This document shows, piece by piece, positions 1-5,324 of a stretch of DNA of 5,324 nucleotides. How positions within the stretch are numbered: position 1 is the first letter of the stretch; every line of letters starts with the position of its first letter. The translations under genes were made by a program, and so were the position numbers. Below the pieces are notes generated by a model. It was not told the DNA's origin and ran no database searches. It saw only the letters and a program-made list of their open reading frames with translations. The stretch is from Planctomycetes bacterium RBG_16_43_13 (lineage in GTDB: Bacteria > Planctomycetota > MHYJ01), in NCBI GenBank assembly GCA_001828445.1, contig MHYJ01000006.1:1-5324 (forward strand), written 5' to 3'.

Positions 1-2378
1 CCACTTCCCCATACGCCTGTTACATAGAACGAACCGCCTGTGGCGATGCCGTAGCCGTAGTCATCTCCGAATCCGCTATCATAAATAGCGACTCCATCGA
101 CGTCAAACCCTGTATCCAATACACCCGCTGATGTGTATTTCAGGATGAGAAAATCAAAGTCATCACCGTTATAGGTAGAGCCGGTTACATATACTGTTCC
201 ACTGCTATTTACTGCGATGCCGTAGCCAAGGTCGTCTCCGGAGCCACCATCCCAGGTCTGGACGCCATCAACATCAAACGTAGTATCCAGTGCTCCTGTG
301 GAGGAATACTTCAGGACAACTACATCCCAGTCACTGCTATTCCAGGTATTTCCAGCTACATAAACATTGCCACTGCTGACTGCGATGCCGTAGCCGTAGT
401 CATTACCAGAGACGCCACCATTCCAGGTCTGGACGCCATCACTATCAAATGTAAAGTCCAACGTGCCTGTAGAGTCATACTTCAGGACAAGCACGTCATA
501 GTCAAAGCCGTTATAGGTAGATCCCGTTACATATACATTACCACTGCTGACTGCGATGCCGTAGCCGTAGTCGTCTCCGAAGCCACCATCCCAGGTCTGG
601 ACGCCACCTACACCAAATGTAAAGTCCAACGTGCCTGTGGAGGAATACTTCAGGACAAGCACATCGTTGCTGCCGTTATAGGTATATCCCGTTACATATA
701 CATTGCCTCCGCTTACTGCGATGCCGTAGCCGTAGTCAGAATTGCCACCATCATAAGTTACAACGCCGCCCGTGCCGAATGTGCCATCCAGCACACCGGC
801 TGATGTATATTTCAGGACAACAACATCGTCACTGCCGTTATAGGTATAGCCCGTTACATATACATTGCCTCCGCTTACTGCGATGCCGTAGCCGTAGTCA
901 TAACTGCCACCATCATAAGTTACAACGCCGCCCGTGCCGAATGTGCCATCCAGCACCCCGGCTGATGTATATTTCAGGACAAGCACATCAGAGTTGCTGC
1001 CGTCATAGATATATCCTGTTACATATACATTGCCACTGCTATCAGTAGCTACAGCACGTGTCTCAACGTAAGTAGTGCCATCGTCGAAGACCGTGTCAAC
1101 ATCACCGAATGAGTCGAGTTTAACAGCCATTAGATGGTCATTACCCTGTCCAGCTATATACACGTTATTAGAACTGTCTAATGCGATGCCGTAAGCATAA
1201 TCACTATTACCGTTGGTAAAATCATATCGAGAAACACCCCAGTCGAAGTTACCAAACCCTGCGTCAAGTGACCCCGATGGGTTAAACTTCAGGACTATGG
1301 CGTCATCGTCATTGCCGTTGTATGAACTACCAGCCACATAGATACGCCCGGTGCTATCTACTGCGATGCCTCCGCCGTAGTCATCGCCATTATAAAAGTC
1401 ATCATATATCACCGTGCCGTCGCCATTAGAGCCGTCAGTAAATATGGGATCTAACGACCCTGTGGAGGAATACTTCAGGACAAGCACATCATAGTTACCA
1501 CTACCATTATAGGTATATCCCGTTACATATACATTGCCACTGCTGACTGCGATGCCGTAGCCGTAGTCGTCTCCGAAGCCACCATCCCAGGTCTGCTCGC
1601 CATCGCCGTCAAATGTAAAGTCCAACGTCCCTGTGGAGGAATACTTCAGGACAAGCACATCATAGTTGATGCCGTTATCGGTATATCCTGTTACATATAC
1701 ATTGCCACTGCTGACTGCGATGCCGTTGCCGTAGTCGTCTCCGAAGCCACCATCCCAGGTCTGGCTGAATTCTAACACGCCTGCTGATGTATATTTCAAG
1801 ACAACAATGTCATAGTCAAAGCCATTATCGGTATATCCCGTTACATATACATTCCCACTGCTATTTACTGCGATGCCATAGCCATAGTCATAACCAGAGA
1901 AGCCACCATCCCAGGTCTGGACGCCACCTACACCAAATGTAAAGTCCAACGTGCCTGTAGAGGAATACTTCAGGACAAGCACATCATAGTCACTGCCGTT
2001 ATAGGTATATCCTGTTACATATACATTGCCACTGCTATCTGTTGTAACGCCGTAGAAGTAGTCACTGCTGTTAGCGGCGCTATTATTATATGTTACTACG
2101 CCGGGTAAGGGACCTGTTGGGTTGAACGTGGTATCCAATGCCCCTGTACTATTGAACTTCATAATGAGACCGTTATCGCTATTGGGACCAGCCCAATCAT
2201 AGCCCGCCACGTATGTATTGCCAGAGCCGTCAACAGCGACTGCAGAGCCGTAGCCGGGGATGCCGTTTGTGGAGTATTTCCTCTCCCACTGCCGCGTCTC
2301 CTGTGCGAATGCGTAACTTCCTACTACACTTAATACTACTGCCACCAATACTACTGAGAGCACTTTCCTACTGAACAT
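1..2378 (-). CDS. Secreted delta-60/SBBP-type beta-propeller repeat protein, C-terminus outside window
   Basis: I translated this frame by hand from the ATG at 2378: it stays open for 792 codons and leaves the window at base 1. Residues 1-25 are a Sec signal peptide (MFSRK, a Val/Leu-rich core, then A-F-A before Gln26). The rest is a tandem array of units of about 55 residues with the consensus YGYGIAVSSGNVYVTG, then a Tyr/Asn/Gly/Asp turn, DVLVLKYSSTGTLD, FTFGVGGVQTWDGG. This matches the delta-60 repeat (TIGR02608, related to the DUF5122 and SBBP beta-propeller families) as I remember it. I count 14 VYVTG-like strands, the last one cut. The protein is rich in Gly, Tyr, Asp, Ser and Thr, and I see no Cys. 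It is presumably exported and folds as one or more propellers; ligand and anchor are unknown. It has its own promoter and an AGGAGG site. A C-terminal sorting domain, if present, lies outside the window. Confidence 0.93.
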   Translation of the reverse strand, partial: MFSRKVLSVVLVAVVLSVVGSYAFAQETRQWERKYSTNGIPGYGSAVAVDGSGNTYVAGYDWAGPNSDNGLIMKFNSTGALDTTFNPTGPLPGVVTYNNSAANSSDYFYGVTTDSSGNVYVTGYTYNGSDYDVLVLKYSSTGTLDFTFGVGGVQTWDGGFSGYDYGYGIAVNSSGNVYVTGYTDNGFDYDIVVLKYTSAGVLEFSQTWDGGFGDDYGNGIAVSSGNVYVTGYTDNGINYDVLVLKYSSTGTLDFTFDGDGEQTWDGGFGDDYGYGIAVSSGNVYVTGYTYNGSGNYDVLVLKYSSTGSLDPIFTDGSNGDGTVIYDDFYNGDDYGGGIAVDSTGRIYVAGSSYNGNDDDAIVLKFNPSGSLDAGFGNFDWGVSRYDFTNGNSDYAYGIALDSSNNVYIAGQGNDHLMAVKLDSFGDVDTVFDDGTTYVETRAVATDSSGNVYVTGYIYDGSNSDVLVLKYTSAGVLDGTFGTGGVVTYDGGSYDYGYGIAVSGGNVYVTGYTYNGSDDVVVLKYTSAGVLDGTFGTGGVVTYDGGNSDYGYGIAVSGGNVYVTGYTYNGSNDVLVLKYSSTGTLDFTFGVGGVQTWDGGFGDDYGYGIAVSSGNVYVTGSTYNGFDYDVLVLKYDSTGTLDFTFDSDGVQTWNGGVSGNDYGYGIAVSSGNVYVAGNTWNSSDWDVVVLKYSSTGALDTTFDVDGVQTWDGGSGDDLGYGIAVNSSGTVYVTGSTYNGDDFDFLILKYTSAGVLDTGFDVDGVAIYDSGFGDDYGYGIATGGSFYVTGVWGS
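3..2267 (-). repeat. Tandem array of about 165-bp propeller-coding repeats
   Basis: The conserved Tyr codon of the VYVTG strand recurs at 2211, 2019, 1845, 1695, 1527, 1338, 1158, 1023, 858, 696, 531, 360, 189 and 24. The spacings are 64, 58, 50, 56, 63, 60, 45, 55, 54, 55, 57, 57 and 55 codons. All spacings are whole codons, so length changes have been kept in frame. Units 6 to 8 (about 1020-1390) are the most divergent, and units 9 and 10 are nearly identical. The 50-codon spacing between units 3 and 4 comes from a shortened connector (LEFSQTW at about 1755-1775), which lacks about six residues found in its neighbours. Confidence 0.93.
672..982 (-). repeat. Nearly identical adjacent repeat pair (672-820 and 834-982)
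   Basis: Bases 672-820 and 834-982 align without gaps at an offset of 162 bp, and I count four mismatches in 149 bp. This is far closer than most other unit pairs in the gene, including at silent positions. It points to a recent in-frame duplication or to conversion between neighbouring units. Both copies encode the GTGGVVTYDGG connector, unlike the GVGGVQTWDGG form common elsewhere in the array. Confidence 0.88.
2304..2378 (-). other. Signal peptide of the propeller protein
   Basis: Codons 1-25 have the three classical regions: a positively charged start (MFSRK), a hydrophobic core of mostly Val and Leu, and a polar end GSYAFA. The A-x-A pattern predicts signal peptidase I cleavage before Gln26. 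I see no lipobox Cys, so a lipoprotein is unlikely. The mature protein would be exported across the inner membrane. Confidence 0.88.
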
Positions 2379-2383
2379 AGCAC

Positions 2384-2389
2384 CCTCCT
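2384..2389 (-). promoter_or_regulatory. Ribosome binding site of the propeller gene
   Basis: The minus strand reads AGGAGG followed by five bases (GTGCT) and the ATG at 2378. This is a perfect anti-Shine-Dalgarno match with good spacing, and it fixes the start directly before a clear signal peptide. Confidence 0.9.
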
Positions 2390-2428
2390 AATAAAATAAA
2401 GAAATTAAGATAAAAATTGTAAGAGGGG

Positions 2429-2457
2429 ATAATATGAATTTTGTCTTTATATGTCAA
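2429..2457 (-). promoter_or_regulatory. Sigma-70 promoter of the propeller gene
   Basis: On the minus strand TTGACA (2457-2452) is a perfect -35 box. A spacer of exactly 17 bp leads to TATTAT (2434-2429), one base from the -10 consensus. Transcription should begin near 2422 and give an A/U-rich leader of about 43 bases that ends in the AGGAGG site. The DNA just upstream of the -35 box (about 2458-2487) is A/T-tract rich and could act as an UP element. The match suggests strong, largely constitutive expression; I see no clear operator overlapping the boxes. Confidence 0.85.
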
Positions 2458-2492
2458 GTAAAATTTGCGTTTTTCTTAAAAATAATTGCTTT

Positions 2493-2574
2493 ACCCCGTT
2501 AGATACTTATGATAGAAGGATGGATTATTAATTTTAAGAAATGATTTTCATTTACTTAGTATCTCTAACGGGGT
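2493..2574. repeat. Imperfect inverted repeat around a 50-bp spacer
   Basis: ACCCCGTTAGATACT (2493-2507) is the reverse complement of AGTATCTCTAACGGGGT (2558-2574) apart from two extra bases (CT) in the right arm. The ten outer bases match perfectly. The A/T-rich spacer contains a smaller hairpin, AAATGA-TTT-TCATTT (2539-2553). The element lies about 35 bp upstream of the propeller promoter and beyond the terminator of the upstream gene. It could be a short non-coding mobile element with terminal inverted repeats, a regulator-binding pair, or a structured transcript. I see no convincing target-site duplication. The repeat itself is certain but its nature is not. Confidence 0.7.
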
Positions 2575-2601
2575 CAAGGATTTTATTCTGACAGGGAAAA
2601 T

Positions 2602-2639
2602 AAAAAACCCCCACCAGATTATGATGGGGGATCTTTTTT
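2602..2639 (-). terminator. Rho-independent terminator after the glycosyltransferase gene, probably bidirectional
   Basis: CCCCCA (2608-2613) pairs with TGGGGG (2625-2630) around an 11-base loop. On the minus strand the stem is followed at once by six T (2607-2602), a textbook intrinsic terminator about 80 bases past the glycosyltransferase stop. On the plus strand the stem is followed by ATC and six T (2634-2639), so it could also stop transcripts from the left. It separates the glycosyltransferase from the propeller gene. Confidence 0.9.
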
Positions 2640-2656
2640 ATCTATAGATTAACTTC

Positions 2657-2683
2657 TTATCTGTTACCCATGTTCATGAACAT
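2657..2683 (-). other. Possible 8-codon minigene (MFMNMGNR) after the glycosyltransferase
   Basis: The minus strand has AGGAG (2695-2691), seven bases, then an ATG at 2683 and eight sense codons ending in TAA (2659-2657). It begins 29 bases past the glycosyltransferase stop and ends before the terminator hairpin, so it would sit on the same transcript. The ribosome binding site and spacing are good, but the peptide is only MFMNMGNR and resembles nothing I know. It may be chance, or the surviving start of a deleted third gene. Confidence 0.25.
2670..2683. repeat. 14-bp perfect palindrome
   Basis: ATGTTCATGAACAT reads the same on both strands. It could be a binding site for a dimeric regulator, but it lies downstream of one gene and about 200 bp from the next promoter, where a regulatory site is not expected. 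It coincides with the repeated Met codons of the possible minigene. Confidence 0.5.
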
Positions 2684-2712
2684 TACTTTACTCCTAATTT
2701 TACCCTTCTTCC

Positions 2713-5085
2713 TTATTGGGGGAGCAGTATAACTCTATTTAAAAGTTTATCCGATAAAATTTCAGGACTATACTGTGTTTTTATATAACGTGAAGCTTCC
2801 TGTCCAATTTTATTGCTCTCCACTTGGTCGTTATACACCTTAAACATTAGATTAGCCGCATGTTCAATGTCTGGATTAGCCCATACACATCCTTTTTTAT
2901 AATGTCCGATGTCTGACTTTATCTCTACCAAGTCATAATTGACCAAGTAGCTATTCTCATTGTTTGTGAAATCCATATTGCCAGAGTAAGCAGTAACAAT
3001 TACTGGTTTCCCTAAATACATTGCCTCTGCAATTGGTAAACCAAATCCTTCTGACCTGTGTAGAGATACATAGCAGTCGGAAATACTGGCCAGGCCGTGT
3101 AACTCACTCTTTGAAAGATATTTGTTAATTATCAACACAGGTAAGTTCTTAATGGAGTTTAGAAGTTGCTCATATTTATCGGGGGTTTTATCAATATTAG
3201 AGCATTTTATTACCAAAATAGAATTACGCATATCGAAGTTTCGATAGCTAAGATTGAAGGCTTCAATTACGGCAAATGGATTTTTCCGCTCTATGAAGGA
3301 AAAGGAATCAAACATTGTAAAAAAAACATATGAATCGGGCTTAATTCCGAAATAATCTTTTGTATAAATTCCATTGGTATCTACGGTTATAGCAGGGGGA
3401 ATTTTAACCACTGGTATCGGGGACACTTTGGAAATGGCATCTAAACAGAAGTTGCTCGCAATCCAAATCTCATTAAAATAATCAAAGGATTCTTTCCACT
3501 TATCATAGGGAAACTGAGATAATTCCCAATACCAATAGCCAATGTTGTATTTGGACGAGAAATAGCGTTTACCAAGCATCTTGGCAATATAGGGGGATTG
3601 GTCTGCATTTATATGAAGCAGATTGATTGGACAAAGATTCTCTTTAGTAAACAAATGTGTATATGTTTTGTTATCTCTCCGTATCCATGACTGCTCTATA
3701 TTATTAAGAACATATGGCATACCGGATGCTTGAATAATTTTAATTAAGCATCTGGCTGATTCACCAACACCACTGTCGGTATCTAAATATCCTGCCAGAT
3801 TAATTCCATAATTTCTTTCAGGTGCCACCATTTGTACCGCTGGAATCCGAACCTTTGGAATATCGTGATCTTCCATTTTAAGGTCTACTGTAGTCATCTT
3901 TCCTAATAAATGGAGCAATTCATTGTAAAGTTCTTTTGCCTTTTTATGAATAAAAGGAATTCCCCGTAATTTTTCCTTATGTTTGAAACCCAAAGATATA
4001 ATTTTGTTAAGCAATCCTACAAATGATTCATTGCTATGAACTTTAAGTGGAATAATATTATTATTTATATATTTATAAAAACTATTATGGTGTTTTGTTT
4101 GAAAGGGGTTCCCAAACCTTTCTACTTTTTTACCCTTAACCCAATATTTTCTTCTATCAATATCTCGTATTTTTTTGCCATTATCATAAAAACCATAATA
4201 ATAGGGCCACGTCTCACACTCGTAATAACCATTTTTTATCAATAATTCTTTATAGCGTTTGAAAAGTGGTATGAGCTCTTTAAAATTGCCCAGTATATAC
4301 TTTCTTTGATATTTAGAAATAGCTTCTATGTTTTCTATTAGAAAACCGCTAAAATGGAAAAAATACAAAAAGCCATCGTTAACCATAAGGTTGCCATCTT
4401 TGACCGCAAAAGTTTTTTCCTGGAGGTTCCAGTAGGATACATTATATCCAGGGTTTTTTAAAATAAATATCCCATCAAAAAAAGCCGGAACCAAATCTAT
4501 CCATTTTTGATCCACAAAAAGACCACTCGGAACATCATGAGTACAAAAATGGAAAAGTCGTTCCTTCCACCACTGAAGAAACCGAGTAGTTTCTTCATTT
4601 ATTGATATGCCAATAAAGCCCAGATTATATGTTCCCGCTTGCAAAAATATCAATTCGTGTGGAGATTTCCCGTCGATAGGCACCGGCCTTGTTATATGTG
4701 GTATTATAACTATTGAATATGTATTAAGGAGGGCATAAATCTCATCTAAAGGATTCATTATCAATATATCCGGGTCAAGATAGAGCAACTTTTTGATTGA
4801 GTAACGTTTAAGTATATATTCCAAAAAGAAGGGTTTCATAGCTGTGTTGGATTCTACTACGTTGTATTTAAAAAACATTTGTTCTTTATGTTCTACATTA
4901 TCCAGCTCGTCTAATTCTATTAATGAGAATTTTTCCTTCGATGGGTCAAAATAGCCATCGATTTTATCAACCATTAAAACAAAAAATTTCGCATCTGGAT
5001 GGTACATCATAAATGAATCTGCCAGAGTTCGCGCAAATGGCAAATAATTTTTCGAAATAATAGTACACGCTGCAAAATCGGTCAT
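2713..5085 (-). CDS. Two-domain glycosyltransferase: GT-A-like N-terminal half fused to a GT4 C-terminal half
   Basis: This 790-residue protein probably transfers sugars from nucleotide-sugar donors during synthesis of a surface polysaccharide or glycan. Residues 1-250 look like a GT-A nucleotide-diphospho-sugar transferase. They contain a start of the AACTIISKNYLPFARTLA type, a metal-binding DxD at Asp104-Asp106 (LYLDPDILI), YNLGFIGI at 153-160, DQKWIDLVP at 192-200, NPGYNVSYWN at 211-220 and HFSG at 244-247. Residues 250-425 form a Lys-rich linker of unknown role. Residues 428-790 are a GT-B domain of family GT4: a glycine loop DSGVGESAR (437-445), ERKNP (599-603) in the donor-phosphate region, and EGFGLPIAE (679-687), the E-x7-E motif. 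I see no signal peptide or membrane helix, so it should act in the cytoplasm. The start is fixed by the conserved fold beginning within five residues and by GGGAGA upstream. Its acceptor and sugars cannot be told. Confidence 0.95.
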   Translation of the reverse strand: MTDFAACTIISKNYLPFARTLADSFMMYHPDAKFFVLMVDKIDGYFDPSKEKFSLIELDELDNVEHKEQMFFKYNVVESNTAMKPFFLEYILKRYSIKKLLYLDPDILIMNPLDEIYALLNTYSIVIIPHITRPVPIDGKSPHELIFLQAGTYNLGFIGISINEETTRFLQWWKERLFHFCTHDVPSGLFVDQKWIDLVPAFFDGIFILKNPGYNVSYWNLQEKTFAVKDGNLMVNDGFLYFFHFSGFLIENIEAISKYQRKYILGNFKELIPLFKRYKELLIKNGYYECETWPYYYGFYDNGKKIRDIDRRKYWVKGKKVERFGNPFQTKHHNSFYKYINNNIIPLKVHSNESFVGLLNKIISLGFKHKEKLRGIPFIHKKAKELYNELLHLLGKMTTVDLKMEDHDIPKVRIPAVQMVAPERNYGINLAGYLDTDSGVGESARCLIKIIQASGMPYVLNNIEQSWIRRDNKTYTHLFTKENLCPINLLHINADQSPYIAKMLGKRYFSSKYNIGYWYWELSQFPYDKWKESFDYFNEIWIASNFCLDAISKVSPIPVVKIPPAITVDTNGIYTKDYFGIKPDSYVFFTMFDSFSFIERKNPFAVIEAFNLSYRNFDMRNSILVIKCSNIDKTPDKYEQLLNSIKNLPVLIINKYLSKSELHGLASISDCYVSLHRSEGFGLPIAEAMYLGKPVIVTAYSGNMDFTNNENSYLVNYDLVEIKSDIGHYKKGCVWANPDIEHAANLMFKVYNDQVESNKIGQEASRYIKTQYSPEILSDKLLNRVILLPQ

Positions 5086-5094
5086 CTATATTGG

Positions 5095-5100
5095 TCTCCC
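5095..5100 (-). promoter_or_regulatory. Ribosome binding site of the glycosyltransferase gene
   Basis: GGGAGA lies nine bases before the ATG at 5085, within a purine stretch AAAAGGGAGA. The match is moderate and the spacing slightly long. No other Met codon near the start has a comparable site, so it supports the chosen start. Confidence 0.7.
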
Positions 5101-5113
5101 TTTTATAAAAAAG

Positions 5114-5142
5114 ATAATATGAGAAAAACAAATGCATGACAA
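5114..5142 (-). promoter_or_regulatory. Sigma-70 promoter of the glycosyltransferase gene
   Basis: On the minus strand TTGTCA (5142-5137) and TATTAT (5119-5114) are separated by exactly 17 bp. The -35 box is one base from TTGACA, and the -10 box is the same hexamer used by the propeller gene. Transcription should start near 5107, giving a leader of only about 22 bases that contains the ribosome binding site. This suggests the gene is transcribed on its own even if another minus-strand gene lies upstream. Confidence 0.7.
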
Positions 5143-5228
5143 CATAACCTTGAAAACATCAACCATATCTTGCTCCATGCACTACGATGTTAAGGGATTT
5201 CAAAAAAAACTATATAACCATCATAAAT

Positions 5229-5324
5229 TTACAATTCCTCTTGCAAATTTTTTTTGGTAGTCCAATTCTTTATCAAAAGAAATTCTGCATTTGAAAATAG
5301 CCCGATCTCCCTAAAGCCCCTTCT
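5229..5324 (-). CDS. Possible 3' end of an upstream gene, or a decayed fragment
   Basis: A minus-strand frame is open from the right edge for 31 codons and ends in TAA (5231-5229), 143 bp before the glycosyltransferase start. It begins RRGFREIGLFSNAEFLLIK and ends KKNLQEEL. The first part loosely recalls, from memory, C-terminal regions of family 2 glycosyltransferases, where a segment like EIGLFSNAEFLIKAK precedes a further stretch of tens of residues. If so, the protein stops early. A run of eight A (5255-5248 on the minus strand) just before the stop is a plausible frameshift site. An open frame this short can arise by chance, so both the reality and the family of this gene are uncertain. 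Confidence 0.3.
   Translation of the reverse strand, partial: RRGFREIGLFSNAEFLLIKNWTTKKNLQEEL

Noticed and set aside
779..1048. Plus-strand open frame of 89 codons rich in Cys, His and Arg
   Set aside because: It lies entirely opposite the propeller repeats, repeats its own text with the same period (MCHPA.RLMYISGQ), and has no ribosome binding site. It is a shadow of the repeat gene.
1..2300. Regular repeats considered as a CRISPR array or non-coding satellite
   Set aside because: The period is about 165 bp, length changes are in whole codons, and the frame is open throughout with conserved protein motifs. This is a coding repeat.
2379..2428. Leader of the propeller gene considered as a riboswitch
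   Set aside because: It is only about 43 bases long, A/U-rich, and shows no stable stem or known motif.
4036..4245. Plus-strand open frame of 69 codons with hydrophobic text
   Set aside because: It lies opposite the Lys- and Asn-rich linker of the glycosyltransferase, where A/T-rich codons give Ile/Phe-rich antisense text. It shows no convincing start signal.
5086..5178. Minus-strand 30-codon frame (starts MEQDMVDVF) ending directly before the glycosyltransferase ATG
   Set aside because: It has no ribosome binding site and runs through the predicted -35 and -10 boxes. The tight junction with the ATG is tempting, but chance is the simpler explanation.
5202..5209. Run of eight A (T on the minus strand) after the possible upstream gene end, considered as a terminator
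   Set aside because: No GC-containing stem precedes it on the minus strand; the nearby TATATA is too weak.

Overview
This is a bacterial window with two well-supported genes, both read on the minus strand. Promoters are of the sigma-70 type, ribosome binding sites are close to AGGAGG, and intrinsic terminators are used. The left gene has a classical Sec signal peptide. The species cannot be fixed from the sequence. Long arrays of about 55-residue, delta-60-like propeller repeats are known mainly from Deltaproteobacteria and other environmental Gram-negative lineages, which fits but does not prove such an origin. The right gene and all spacers are clearly richer in A+T than the left gene.

Layout in the direction of transcription (right to left). 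At 5229-5324 an open frame of 31 codons enters from outside the window and stops; it may be the tail or a decayed piece of an upstream gene. A promoter (5114-5142) and ribosome binding site (5095-5100) then lead into a 790-residue two-domain glycosyltransferase (2713-5085). Its N-terminal half is a GT-A-like domain with a DxD motif and its C-terminal half is a GT-B domain of the GT4 type. After its stop come an 8-codon minigene-like sequence that includes a 14-bp palindrome (2657-2683) and a strong terminator that looks bidirectional (2602-2639).

The rest of the 334-bp spacer (2379-2712) holds an imperfect inverted repeat (2493-2574) with a nested small hairpin, and a near-consensus promoter (2429-2457). 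That promoter drives a secreted repeat protein (start 2378) that runs off the left edge after 792 open codons. The protein has a signal peptide followed by at least 13 full and one partial beta-propeller units. Their DNA is so similar in places that recent duplication or conversion is likely.

The two genes have separate promoters with a terminator between them, so they are probably separate transcription units. A shared role at the cell surface (glycan assembly next to a large exported protein) is possible but is inference only. I see no RNA genes, CRISPR array, transposase or plus-strand gene. The most unusual material is the internal architecture of the repeat gene and the inverted repeat in the spacer; I do not see clear evidence of a new multi-gene system.
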